Source: Phytoseiulus persimilis (taxonomy: Eukaryota > Arthropoda > Arachnida > Mesostigmata > Phytoseiidae). From it: a DNA stretch of 64,000 bases. Below the pieces are notes generated by a model. The model saw nothing but the letters and a program-made list of their open reading frames with translations. It had not been told where the DNA came from and searched no databases. A program made the position numbers and the translations under genes. The stretch lies in contig CM075104.1 in the NCBI GenBank assembly GCA_037576195.1, forward strand, positions 9,430,775 through 9,494,774. The letters run 5' to 3'. Below are positions 22,605 through 35,163 of the stretch, piece by piece; positions within the stretch are counted from its first letter, which is position 1; the number at the start of each line of letters is the position of its first letter.

Positions 22605-25203
22605 TTAGTTCGCGGGCAGTCGTGAGTTTTGTTCAGCGGCCCGATCGTTGGGTGCGCGGATGTGGATATGATAGAGGAAGATCACCAGACTGAGCGAGAG
22701 CGTCTTCGAGAAGGAAAGAGCAGAACCCGAGCGAGGGGTCATCGTTCATCGTCATATTTCAGCGAGATGGGAAAAAGCCATTTGGCTAAATTTATCTTCT
22801 GCGTCAGCACAACGAACATCAGGGTAGACGAGAAGAGGAAATCTCCGGAAAATATCGAGCTGCCGCTCGCTTCAAAAATCTTTCAATGAGAATCCCGCGC
22901 TCAATATGGCTTCATCATTATTTATCGCCTGCATTTCGGTCGCCCAATCTCTCTATTGATTGCTAAATTCTGCATAGCTCTGAATTTCTAGGCTGCGGAC
23001 GATGGGAATACGTTTCCCGTTTCGATTTTTCGGTGGTCACAGGCTTCGGAAACTGAAGAGGTACCACCGTCCCGTTTTCCCCCCGAGTCAGTCTTTGTTT
23101 CCCTTGTTGGAAGCAGCTGCTTCACTGGAATTTTGCGAGCCACTCCTTCGTTCCTGTTGACAAACAAGAAGTCGGAGCTGTAACGTGAGGAAGGAGAGCA
23201 TAGTCGCCCAATGGTCATTTGGAGTTGATTCATCGCGGGAGACGCCAGCAAAAATGGAAGCGCTGAGGCAATAAGAGCTTCTTCTGCCCTGCGGTTGTAA
23301 AAACGTAAAAGCGCCGACGTATCCGATGAACGAAGAAGCTCTGAGGGAAGCGAGCGACTCGGGAAGGAACGGAAAGGTAGTGAGGATGATTTTCAAGATG
23401 GCAAATTCATATTTTATTGACTGTGTGCATGCGAGCTGTATCCGCGCAGCGCTATGAAGGCCCTCGAAAAACGTAGAGATCGACAGCACATGAGCCTCGC
23501 TTGCTCGCTTTCGTTCATTTTTTTCGAACGACTCCGCGGTCGTTCGTCGAATGGAGGAGTTTCCTCTCTGGACGAGTCTTCTCAAGAAAGTTTGAAAACC
23601 GATTCCCACGATATTGGAGCAAATGCATCCGGTATCAGCACGAAGCTCAGAAGAATCAAGGACGAATGTTGGTCGGAAACCGTGGATGACACAGACGAAG
23701 CGAGCAAAGGCCGTGAGACACGCCCGCGAAAGCTGCGTTGTCATCAGAGCGCACCTGTTTGTTGTTTCTCGGCCGAGAACGAATTGGTAACGAGAATGGT
23801 GCTGAAAAAAATCCCGAAACTTGTTCCGTTATTGAATCCAGTATTAGGGTCCGGGAATAATCGCTCCCTCCTACCGTTTTGCGGAAGAAGACCTCGGTGC
23901 GTTTGTCCCTACGTAGCAGGCCTCGACGAGGGGCCGAGCACACCGAGCAACTGCACTGATTCTACGATCACGAGGCAGTGAGGCACACGGAGGATGCCCT
24001 CGCATATGGTGTCATATACCCAATTACGGACAAGATGTGTCGTACGGACCAGAGCGGAGCACGTCATTAAGCCACACACCACCAGACGCTCCCTCGAGTC
24101 TCATATAACAACCTCTAACCCCTTCCATCTTCCACCGCGAGCGTGGCTCACCGATAATTGCTGTTTTTAGCTCCCACGCTCCATTCCAAGGCGTTAGTCT
24201 GCAGAGCACCGCGCGAATGACCTCTGGCCCGTTCCATACTACGTGCAAATAACGCATGCGAAGATCATGTTTCTGATTGCGTCATTCAAGTCCATGTTCT
24301 CCTATTCAATCCTGAGGCGCGGAGGTTCAGGTGCGTCTCAAACCCATTTTCTCCATGGCTTTCCAACTTCCACCCGGCTGTACAATAGAGCGGTCAGACA
24401 TCTCAAATACAATACATTTAGCAGTTCCGGAACCCCTCAACGATTGGAGATTGCCACATATCACTGAAAGACCATGCCGGCTTGTACTGTCGGCTAGAGC
24501 GACTTCTGATGGAGCTTTGGTGTCGTTCAACTTTCCGTTCCGATCCATCCATCGGCTGATTGACCGCAACAGCGTTACTCGAGCCCAGTGTTTCATGGTC
24601 GTTCGGAGCAGCAACGAGACGAGAGGCGTGCAACATATTCCTTAATACGATGTGATATTTCTCCCAGAGGAGACATCTACTCAGATGAGGCTGAGACATT
24701 GACCAGCTGATGCCCGACTGCACCGTAGGAGCCCCTGAGTCGGGCTCCAACACAGCAAATTCGGGTATCTTGGCTCCAAGCGATCGGATCCGTTCAACAA
24801 AAACGAAGACCCAGTAGGAGGGAGCAGGGTTCTCTTTGGTAGAGCGTCGTTTTTAGTTCATATATCTAAGGATTTTGAACACTATGTCGTTTCGCGGGCA
24901 TTGAAAGCGGAAGTAAGCTTCTGTTGTTTCGCGCAGCAAATGTGCAACCTACTAGATGGTGTTGTAAAGCAATGAAAACGCCGAAACGCGCCGCTTGAGG
25001 TATGAATCTTCACGGAACGGCCGGCATCGTTGTTTGAGATGATCCGGCTCGGAGCCCACTCAACGAAATGATCATTCTGATGTTCATCTGCAGCGCTCCT
25101 CATACTTCTCCCCGGACATATTTCTGCGAAAAACGAGGAGCTCGCTGCGAAGCATGAATCAAGTTCTCAGTCTGAGTTCAGTTGTGTTTTGAATCGATGA
25201 TCA

Positions 25204-25967
25204 TCACATTCTTTCTGGTACGCGTATTCTGAACGGCGGAGCGATCAGGCTGGATGCTGGTCTTGGGGATTCAGGTGATGCGCTTGTGTCGAATCGCGTC
25301 CTCGACCGTTCTTCAGCATCCTTCTCGACATATTCGACCAACTTCCATCCGCACTCACTGGCTCCGGGGAACATGCTCGCATTGCGCCATACCGTCCGTA
25401 GGGTGAGCGGGATCGGGCTGTCCTGAACAGCCGAGAGGCCAAGACTGAGAACTATCATGAACGGAGTCGTTGAACGCAAACTTTTCTCGCTCACTTTCAG
25501 TCGTGTCGTTCCGGTCCGTCCCCAACAGTCGACGATAGGGTTCAACGCTTGTAGGGTCGGCTGACCCCGTGGTCTACTGGCAGGCCTAGCCGGGCGCTGG
25601 AAGGATTCCGAGATGGGCCAAAAACAGGAAGAGGACGGGAAAAATTCGTGGCCCGGTCGCAGGTAGGCGCGACCCAGTTGTAGGCGAACTTCATAAAAAT
25701 GAACACCAGGTCACGCTTTGTGCCAGCGTAATTGAATTTGCAACTCTCTGCCATCTGTGCGCGTTCTGCACTTGTGACGAATACATCTTGAGTTACTATT
25801 CCCACGATCGCCCTGGAGCCAGCTCGCCACTCCGTTCGCTCGATCGGGTCTCGCAACCTCCCGGAGAGAAAGAAACCCAAGAGAGTCGGCTTGCGAACGA
25901 GCGAAGGAGCCACCCATTCGAGGAGTGTAGAAATGCACGGCGAGAGAAAGCCATGAGATCGAAGCAC
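25204..25967 (-). CDS. Two-exon gene fragment, unrecognised
   Basis: The last exon (25204-25596, 130 codons plus TGA) is preceded by a very strong acceptor: about 40 bases rich in T and C ending CCTTCCAG. It starts in phase 0. The upstream segment (up to about 25800) reads a Cys- and aromatic-containing stretch (AERAQMAESCKFNYAGTKRD) followed by a hydrophobic run (LVFIFMKFAYNW), with phase-0 GT dinucleotides available as donors (GTGTTC or GTCGCG, neither consensus). The last exon contains a short hydrophobic segment (FMIVLSLGLSAV) and a Ser/Pro-rich tail. The first exon and start codon were not found. Confidence 0.35.
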
Positions 25968-26218
25968 GCTCGGAAGGCTCTGCTGCCAATTATCAAATTA
26001 GGGAGGAAGAAAAAACTTACAGCACCTGTACTACCTAGCCCAAAATAGCAAGTGAGCAATGAGTCATGAGACGAGTGCGTTGCAAAGTGCTTGCTGTGAG
26101 TAGGAGTTTGGCTCCGCTCCCCGCAAGCATCTCGTCCGTTTGTCCGACTCCCCTTCTCCGCTCGTGTTTTACCAGCCGGTCGAGTCACCTGCCCGGAGGA
26201 GCGATTCGCGGTTTACTC

Positions 26219-26263
26219 ATGAGAGCCGCGTTTCGCAAACTTCTTTCAAGGATTCATGCGATG
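26219..26263 (+). CDS. Possible first exon encoding a mitochondrial-type presequence
   Basis: ATG followed by 14 codons (MRAAFRKLLSRIHAM) ending exactly at a strong donor, GTGAGTG. The peptide has four Arg/Lys plus a His, no acidic residue and alternating hydrophobics, as in mitochondrial targeting presequences. The frame is also open upstream of the ATG, so it may instead be the end of a longer exon. The next exon was not identified; 26.3-27.3 kb would then be intron. Confidence 0.3.
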
Positions 26264-26809
26264 GTGAGTGTTTCCTGCCGAACTTGCGGCTTGTTTCGAT
26301 TCTGAGCCCAGCTCGAACGCTCCATCCCGCGCTCTGGATGCTCGCGATTCCAACCGGTCGCGCTTCGACCCCCAATTCGTTGCGGCGGTGATTGGCGTCC
26401 GTGAACGTGCACATGATGCACGAAACGTGGGAACCGCTCGGGCGTCTCGTCTTCGTGCGTTCCACGAAGCCGGTCGCTTTGGGCAAGCATCGTTATCGTG
26501 TTCTAGTCCGCTGGTTTCGTGGGGCTCGTACAGATCGAGTGACTCGGTGTGATGTGTTGTAGTGTAGCTGTGGGCGCAGGAAGGAAACAAGCATTGAATC
26601 AGACGGCTGCTGCGTCGTTCTTGCTCTGTACTTCCCTGTATCTAGCCGGCGGAGGCAGTGGTTGCATCGTTGGTTGTGGCGGTGGTGTTGTTGTTGTTGA
26701 TGCCACTGCCTACGAACACAATCGTTTGCCTCTTTCCAGACCATAGAGCTCAATCGGACGGAGGCGATATATCAACTAGGAGACGGAGCAAGCCGCGCCG
26801 CCGAAGGAG

Positions 26810-26834
26810 AGGGAAAGAGAGAGAGAGAGAGAGA
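26810..26834. repeat. (GA)n microsatellite
   Basis: Purine run with about ten GA dinucleotides in a row. Confidence 0.9.
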
Positions 26835-28078
26835 CCAGATGTCACCACTGATGTAGCAGAAAGTAATAATATTGTAAGCGATTGTACCGAAGTCTACTGC
26901 TGTCTGTTCGTCCTCCAAGAGCTCTCTGTGCCGTCGGGAATTCAATCTACGACGGCAATGGCAAGCAGAGCTGCTCCTCTATGACGTCTTCGTAATATAT
27001 CGAACGGGATCGCTAATGGATCTCGAGGCCCCCGAGGAATTATCACCTGGAAAACCCGCTCCTTGAAAGAAAGGAGAACGAGACCTGCAGCCGACCAGCT
27101 CGAGGGACAGCCAGCTGCCAGACGAACGGACTGGAGATAGGCAAAGGAGCGGGAAGACAAGGGAACCAGCGAGAAAGGAAAGAGGAGAATATCGAATATC
27201 CGTAGCGTCTACCTCGGATATCTCGAGATTGGATCTTCCCGTCAAGCCTTCCTGATGCCCCGCCGCCGCTCGTTCGACGGTCGGCGGTGAAGCGCTCGGC
27301 GGCGGTGGGTCCCCCCCCTCCCCTCCCCGCCGTTTCGTCGGTCGGATGATCCAAACCCCTCCCGCCCCCGCAGAACGAATTGAAATTCCCGCAACCTCGA
27401 GGGATCTCGCCTACCGCCGCCCGTCTCCTGGGAGGGAAGGGTCGTGTGTCATCCTCACCCCGGGAAAATTATCGCAACGTGCCCGGGACACCGATGCTGC
27501 GTTGGAAACTGAAATTTCGTCGAAACTCCTCGTGAGTCGTTTCATGGGGAGCTTTGCGATTTCCGCTCCGGGGACGCGGTTTCCAAGAGATCAAACTTCG
27601 GAAACACTTGCTGATCACTCAGTTCGAGGGTACGCAGCTTCAAAGCGTGACAATCGTTCGTTTGGATCCGTTTCCGCGGTCGTCGCAATCTGTTGCGAGC
27701 TGCGTGAGACGTGTTGCGAACGGGACCTGAAACTTTCCCTGGCGCGTCTGAATCGATTTCGGACGAGCCTCGCGTGGCAACTTGAGTGCGTTGCTCAATT
27801 GTTCGTTCGTTCGTTTGTTTGATTGGTGAAATTCCGTCTCAGTCTGTAGGTAGCGGGGAGAAGCTTTCTCGGGGTCGAGTCTCGGTTGGCGAGACGATGC
27901 GCCGCCAGCCAGGCAGCAAGCCGAGCACGCAGCTTTCCGCAAGAAAGTGGTTCCGGTCAAGCCCGTAATCGAGAGATCTGCGACTCTCAGGGGGGAAGGA
28001 GCGTGTACTCTACTGCCAGAGTAGAGTGCTCAGTCAGTGGCGCAGAGTGGACCCGCCGGCTCGTTCACTCGCTCGCTT

Positions 28079-28108
28079 GCAGTCAGTCAGTCAGTCGGTC
28101 AGCTAGTC
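28079..28108. repeat. Degenerate (AGTC)n microsatellite
   Basis: Starts GCAGTCAGTCAGTCAGTCGG and continues with AGCTAGTC. Same unit as 15630-15663. Confidence 0.85.
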
Positions 28109-28201
28109 GAGGGAACTAAGGAGGAAGAGGAAATGCAATGGAGATCAGTGGAGCATCACGCCGGCTTGCCCAGAGAGAGACAGTGAGGACACCCACCGAA
28201 G

Positions 28202-28529
28202 TCAATGCAGCAAATCGACCATAAACTCAACAGGACATCGGAGATCACGGGACCACCTCGAGTCAAAAAAGGGACTTTGACCATGTTCTTCAACGCATCG
28301 GTAGCCTGGCTGTAAGCCGGTATCGATTCGAGCATCCACTGCAGACATTTTGAAACTTCCGTCGCATACCAGCTTCGGATGTCTCCTCGACCACGACGCT
28401 CGAATGAATATCTGCGTGCTCGGTCGTTCAGGAGGAGTGCTCAGGACGATTTCCTCCAGGGAAGGATCTTCGTTCACTCCGGGATTTTCGCGAGTGGCTT
28501 CGTTCATAGTCGCGAAGATAATGAACATT
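28202..28529 (-). CDS. Last exon of an unrecognised gene
   Basis: The frame is open for 109 codons with high G+C third positions and ends in TGA. The acceptor before 28529 (TTGCGTAG) pairs with a good donor GTAAGC at 28644, giving a 115-bp intron. The upstream exon (encoding VILCKFSAVWGG in one frame) was not followed further. The protein begins with a hydrophobic MFIIFATM, then a soluble acidic segment (NPGVNEDPSLEEIV) and two Cys. The minus strand has a second plausible frame here, so the frame choice is moderately certain. Confidence 0.35.
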
Positions 28530-29099
28530 CTACGCAACATCACGAGGATGTAAGCCGCTTTCGTCGACCAACGCCATCCCGGAAAAACAACTGCGTACGC
28601 GCGCCGCGAGTTCCGCTCACGTTGTTTTTACCACTCCAGCTTACCCCGCCCCAGACGGCTGAGAATTTGCATAGGATGACAACAGCGCGGCACCCTAAGC
28701 GGCTTGTGTCATGCTTGGCAGTCGTTTCAGTTTCGCATCACGTTCCCAGCTGGATGAATGACAGACTGATGGACGCTTCACCGGATCGAACGTTGCCCCT
28801 TGTCCTCCTGAAACAATTATCTCCGCTGAACACTCTCTGCCGTGGCCTTCGAACGTCGCTTTCCCACGTCACAGACGGACCTGTAAACTCGAGATCGAAA
28901 TTACATTTCCTCGAAGTGATCCATGGTTGAGGAGAATCAGATTTCCTCCTGCTCTCGAGCATCTTCCCGGTTGGATTCCCGAGGATCCAGCGACTCCCCG
29001 AGGTTCTAAGAGGCTTAGCTGGAGGACCTTAATGAAGAGGAGAGCGTTGACTGAGATCGCTCGAGACTCAGGAACACACAAACTGCGCGGGGAATTCAA

Positions 29100-32000
29100 G
29101 TTCTGAGAGATGAGCGATGCATAATCCAGTCCATCAGGTCGAGAACTCGTCGCGCGATGTCACAGAGCCGGTGCCGTGACTCAAACCTTGAAAAGAGAGC
29201 GGAGGGAGAAAGGATGGAGTCTGAGCCCGAAGATGAAGGAGATAGAAGCAATAGGAGTTCCGAAAGTCTTATTCAAACAGCGCACGGGCCGCATCTAAAC
29301 ATGATGACGTTCGGTTTTCTCACGAGCAGCACTTTCCTGTTCAAGTCTCCTCGAAAAGCCACTTGTTCCCTTCCGTTGCCCAGCAGCAAACTTCGCCCAA
29401 GTGAAGAAGGCTGACGTAACGGAAGAGAGCCAAGTGCAGCATTGTAAACATCTGACACACGAAGACTTCTATGCGTCGGTCGCTTCGTGTGTTTGACTGC
29501 TCCTCTGTTTGCTTGTAAATGTGCTCCTGTTTGTAGGATGTAGGCCGTGTGAAAGAGTTGGTTTACGCCTCGAGCGAAAGTTCGAGGATAAACCAGAAGT
29601 CAAGAGTCCAATACTTTTCGCCAGCACCGAAGCTGTTCTCGCCGTTCGTTGAATTCCCCATTTCCCCCTGTCCTCCCCATTCTGATTCGACTCGCAGTGG
29701 CGGAACGAGTTTCCGCGATCGGTGGAGACCAGGAATGCTCGGGAGAGGGGGAAAGCGATGATTCCAGATGATTATCAGACCTCGATCCGCAGTGATCCTC
29801 GATGGTACGTGCTTTCTGATGCCTGGGAGCTGCGAGAGTGATACGTCTGCAGCGAGCCCCATCCGTCCATCTCGGAAAGATCATCCCGCTTCAGGAAACT
29901 GTTCGCTCTCCGGGGGCGAATCCTGTCTGCCCACCGCTTTTTTTCAGACGCAGCGGCTGCGAAACTCTCGATCGCAAAAAAAATTGTTTACTTCCAGCAG
30001 CTCGGCGGGCGGTTTCTTCTGGTGAGCTGCGGGGTCGGAGGCTGGTTGGCCCCTCACGGGAGATCCACTACAATATTAGTCCGGGAACGGGACCAATTGT
30101 TTTCATGCTTGGTCGGAGCATCGGCGATAGGGGCCGACCATGTCGCTTTCGTCCTGATCTTCCCTTGCTGCGCAGCGTCGGAGCCACGCACCCATGACGC
30201 CGACCGCGTTGCCCATTCCATTGGGGAGATTTGAAACTACCGATCGCGGGCACTGGAATATCTGGGAGTAGTGGAGTCGCTGAACAGAAAGCGCTTGCGT
30301 GGGAATCAACCGAGATTCAGGAGAGAAACTTGCCAAGCGAGAACATACGAGGTGTGAGCACTCGAGGAAGAGGAATAACGTTGAAGGAGCATTCGAGCGG
30401 TTGGGTGGGGTGAGGCGTAAAAGCTAGTCGGCGGCGAGCGCAGACCACTGGGCACTCAATAGGCATGCTCCTTATCAGGCTACCGCCACGGCTTAGCCAC
30501 GAGCTATCGATAGCGGTTACAGCAATGGATGTATGTGCAACTATCTATATATGTATGTATGTGGGCTTTCGGGTGGCTTGTTTTGGGCTGTTGAGGATAT
30601 GGATACTTGTGCTGATTCCGCTGCCACTGTTCGGTGGGTCTGGTGGAGGTCGTATTCTCGGTCGCTGTCATAGTTGTCGCCATCGTCGTCGTGTGACTAT
30701 GGCCAGGCCGGGTGTTTATGCGTTTACACCTCACGTTGGTGTGAATGAATGTGTGGTCGACTAGGTTGCGGAGACTGCTGACTTGCGATAGCTTTGTTGA
30801 TGCTCTCGCAGTCGGACGAGCATGCGTCTCCTGGAAGCGGATTCACACCTCATCCCGAAGCCCTCCCCGATCTGCGGTGTCTGTGGATCTCTGGTGGGAC
30901 CCGCCGAATCGGCCGCTCCTCCCGCCCAGGATGCGACCACCACTCAGATCAGTAAGTGATCGCTCACATTGAAATCCGGATTGCTTGAAGCACACCAACG
31001 AACAGAACTTGCACACTCTCTCAAAAATCCACAAACCAACAACAAACGCACACAGTGGTACTCCAGACGAAATACACCTGTGCCATGTTTGCTCAGCTCT
31101 CGCAATGAATAAGCGCTTTCGATTCGTTATGTGGAAGAAAGGCTTGCGAGGAGATTCTGCTTGAGGGAGATGGGGGGTTTGCGGCGAAAGCAGATGTGTT
31201 GCGGAATCGGTCATCTCCTCGGGGGAGGCTCAAAGGGCTGAAAAGGAGAATCCTTAGACAAATAGAATCGTGGTGACATAGAGTACCCCTTTTCGAGTCT
31301 GAGCTCGTCATATTGATTTTTTCCAGGGACTCATTCAGCCCGAGATAAATCTCCCGATTTGAACACGGTTTCAATGCTCTCGCGAGCGACCTCTACGCGA
31401 GCAACGGGAATCGAAGATGCACGAGAGTGTAGCAATATTCTTGATTCTCAAAAACGGTTGAACTCTCGTGGAGTTTCAATGTTGACATCCTGGAACGACC
31501 ATCACTTAACCGACAGGAGCTCTGGGGAAGCCCCGTGCAACGAATTCCTGAGCCGGGACGGATCTCCAGTTGATTGTGCCAGTTCCTACACGCCTGGAGG
31601 CAACTTCCGGAGGTGTTTACGCTACAGCTTGTGTACGGGAACTACTGCCGCTTGGAGATGAATTTCATTCCTTCTGAATGTTCACTTCTCTCTGCCGCTC
31701 GATCCTCAAAGAGCCTCGAATCGACCGCAGTATCGATGGAAGCCGCGAGAGCGCCGAAATTTGCCCACTAAATTAGTCAGCCTCACCAGAAGTACGACGA
31801 GCCCCGAGAAATTTTCACTCCTCGGATTCGAACGATGCATGAACCTCGAAGAGTCAGGGTCGCAATACAAACTTCGCGCCTCTCGACTCCAAAACGTGTC
31901 GAATATCGTGCGGTCATCGTCCAATCCCAGTGTTCCTCCACGAGCTGTTATGAACGGCATGTAACTGACTTTCGACTGAGCTGACGGAAGCGTTTATCGA

Positions 32001-32350
32001 GAATAACGGTTAATGCTTTCATGCCGGCAGAATTGTGCCCGAGATGTCCGCAGGAATGAGCCTTCCGTCTCTTGCTTCAATTGCTCATTGAGGTACAACA
32101 AGGAGCGGATGCTTGGCGCTAGAAATCCCTGCGGTTCCGCTATTCTGGTGGGCTAAACAGGTCTCTGGTGCGTGTACATCGGATGGATGATCGGGATAAC
32201 CCCCTTTGATTGCACCATTGATCTGTGGATACTTCAGGCTCCTGACTGCGTCAGCGATGAAGCCTTCCGACGCTCCGAACGACTAATGCGAAACACGTTG
32301 TCTTCCGCTCCGGACGACGCAGTCCTCGACGGGTTGCAATTGAAGGAACT
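29100..32350. other. Stretch without a supported gene
   Basis: Contains a short TATG repeat near 30545-30562 and scattered ORFs of 60-120 codons on both strands. One acidic Ser-rich ORF at 29157-29414 (+) has coding-like composition but no splice support. Confidence 0.35.
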
Positions 32351-32982
32351 ATCGAGCAAGAGGGCTTAGGTTTCAGTTTCCCGCGGATCACTCAAATAGG
32401 ATTGAGATGGGCCTTTCCGTGCCGGCAGACAACTTATTCCGACTTCGTTTCCACACCTACGACTTCGGGATTGGGTGTGAGGTTTCCATTTTCGATTAAA
32501 TGGAATGTGCCACATGAGGCATATCAACCCCATACAGGCGCGGTTGCCATCGGGATGGGTATCGAAGCCCTCAGAATATTGCGGAATAGTAGCTGATCGT
32601 GAGATTTTCCGAGAGCCCTGGTTTCCCTGCAATGCTTGATCGAGTCGTTTGGCAAATCGAGGCAGCTCAGTCGTTGCGTCTCGGCGAGCCAATGAGGTTT
32701 ATGAAGATAAAATTTTCGACCTGTCCGTCGCGTCAATAGCGGGTAAGAGTGACTCACTAAAAAATATTGAAGTTGAAATTCATACGGCAATGGCTCTCTG
32801 AGAAGCACCCGTGCTCCCATATGAGGAGGTAGAATAACCGACCATCCGAGCTATTGTACAGAAATAAGCTTCCAAACCGATGACGCTTTGACTGGATTGC
32901 AGTTTCATGAAGCAAGTGGGAAGCTCCACCCGCATGCATCGGGAGAAATGAACGGGAATCACCCATGGAATAGGCAAAGGGT

Positions 32983-33252
32983 GTGATCCACAAGATTCAA
33001 AAACTTTTTTCAATGAAATCCCTTCACAGCAACCGCTTCCTGTTGGTTCCACAAAAACGCTCCTTGTCACCATATCCCGATGCACCTCGAGGCTGGAACG
33101 AGTCAAAAAATGGCGGCATTCATCTGTGTCTCCTCGGTCGTATAGGGTTTTTTCATGTCGATTCCCAACACCCGGTGGGTTCTTGGGGAACCTACGAAGC
33201 GTCTATAGGTTTCACTCGAGGCTGGGAGACGTTCCAAGACCAGCTCATCTAG
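32983..33252 (+). CDS. Exon candidate, unrecognised
   Basis: Open for 89 codons, including an internal ATG (MKSLHSNRFLLVPQKR) and a Gly/Trp-rich end (PVGSWGTYEASIGFTRGW) before TAG. Third positions are coding-like. The minus strand is also open here (32780-33106), so strand choice is uncertain. Confidence 0.28.
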   Translation: MIHKIQKLFSMKSLHSNRFLLVPQKRSLSPYPDAPRGWNESKNGGIHLCLLGRIGFFHVDSQHPVGSWGTYEASIGFTRGWETFQDQLI

Positions 33253-33580
33253 AGTTGCTCCTCACGAAATCGATGACTTGGCCTTCAAGATCGCTCGGAT
33301 CGATTTCAAAAAGCTCCTCAAACGAGGCTGCGACGGAGCCCCATGGAAGAGCAAAACGCACTGGATCGCACTGTTCTCCGGAGCCGTTGATATCGGAATT
33401 CGCGAATCTCGTCTTCCATGTCAGAAGGCTAAATTAGGCTTTTCTGAGTGTCGAGACGTTTGCGCACGACCGTGGGGCAGCTGGACGAGTTCTGTTGGAT
33501 TCAGAGCCTGTATTTCTCCTAATTCCGATCTGGTCAGGATAATGACTGGGAAGCGTGAACTCGCTCTCGATAATCTCTAG
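33253..33580 (+). CDS. C-terminal exon candidate, unrecognised
   Basis: After an AG at 33251-33252 the frame reads VAPHEIDDLAFKIARIDF and continues to TAG at 33580 with coding-like third positions. It has five Cys and a GSWTSSVGF motif resembling GSWGTYEASIGF in the preceding candidate exon. No family is recognised. Confidence 0.33.
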
Positions 33581-35143
33581 ACACGGATAAACCTCTTGTG
33601 TAACCTCCCTCCTCGGCCGATACGGAGTTCTCCCTAGGCATAGGAGCCTGGAGATTTCGCCGGAATGCCGAGGAACTACAGCGGCTTAATTCCACAGAGA
33701 TTGATCCCTCCCGGTAGTTCTTCTCGTGGTTACCCGGTGTTTTCGCTGGAATACCTCTCAAACAGTTCCGATAGCCTGCTCGGCTGTTGATCCGTCAGGT
33801 CGCTGCCGAGTCCTACATCCCTGCCAGCTGAACAAACTGAATTCGACAAAGCGGAGCTCGAGTCCCAGGATTTGCAAGGCCGAAAAAGACAACAGGAGAG
33901 GGGGCCGATGATAGGACAGAACAGGAGTAAGAGGAAGATGTCGACGGCCTATCCAAACAAGAGATTTGATTGGATTTGGCACAAAAGAGCGGGAGACACA
34001 AGTACATCTAGGCGACATGGATTTGAAGTGGGATCGTTGGCTGGCGCTCCCTCGCGCTAAGGGAAATGCTCCAAAATGTCAAGACAATGCAGGCTCGGGG
34101 AGGAGCTGGCAGAGAGAAGCGAAGTAGAAACAAAAAGAGAGACAAAGAATATTCGGAGCGCGTGCCCTTCCTCTCTTGCTCAAAGTATTACTGGAAGTGC
34201 CGCTCACGTCGAATCGGGTATCGAGTGCGCGACTGCCTCCGCACATGTTCTAGAAGTCTTTGAAATCCTTCAGCGACTCTGCTTGACGGTCGCTACCTCA
34301 TCATTCAGCGGCCCCGTCTCGCATCGGTCGAGGCGGCAATTATAAGGAGAATCGACTTAGCGATCGGAATCCGAGAAAACATGTTTTCGAAGCTGATCAC
34401 AAAGCCCCGCGAGTGACCTGTTTCGTGCTCTTCGGTTCAACTTCCCCGATCGAGAGAGACACCAACCTTCCCGGGTCACTGGTCAAGAGACAGCGTGCGA
34501 TTTCATCATCTGACCGGGGAGCTGCATTCCAGAAAGCTAGTCTCGGACACAGTGTCAAAGGAGCAAATTATTTTGACGGGATATTTAAGACGTCTTCCGA
34601 GCTCAGGATGAAATGCATCGCTGCACTTGCTTGCGATCCGGAATGATCAGCGGCGACTCGACTCAGACACTATGTCAGCTGATACTCTGACTCTTCAACC
34701 CTGGCCGAAACCCAAGCTCGAACTCAAGAAGAGGATCCGCGCGGAACTCTGAGGAACGGGGTTTGAAGAGCTGAGATGAGAAACGGGACCGTCGAGGAGA
34801 ACGAGAGGACTTCACCTTCTGTACGTGAAATCCGACCTTAGGCCTCTCGAGTAAAAACCTTTAGGCAGAGTGCAAATTTCCTTTGTCGTCGCCTATGGCG
34901 GCTCCCTCGAGCAACCGAGGGGAGAAGACAGTTGTGGAACGGACGCCACAGGCAGAGCCCGTCGAAAGCCCGACTGGAGACGACCACCATCCACTTTTTG
35001 CCGGCACCAGCATCGCCACCCCACACCACTCCAGAGCACGCGGAGCGGCACGCAAGACGGGAGACGATATTAAAAGTGCGCGGAAATTTTATAGCTGAAA
35101 AAATGAATATGGCTTCATTCGCTTTCTCTCTTTTCTTGCGCAG

Positions 35144-35163
35144 CCCCCCCCCCCCCCCCCCCC
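35144..35163. repeat. Poly-C tract (20 C)
   Basis: Twenty uninterrupted C. Confidence 0.95.

Noticed and set aside
28379-28930. 183-codon plus-strand ORF
   Set aside because: Composition rich in Ser, Arg, Pro and His, and antisense to a better minus-strand exon with matching splice sites.
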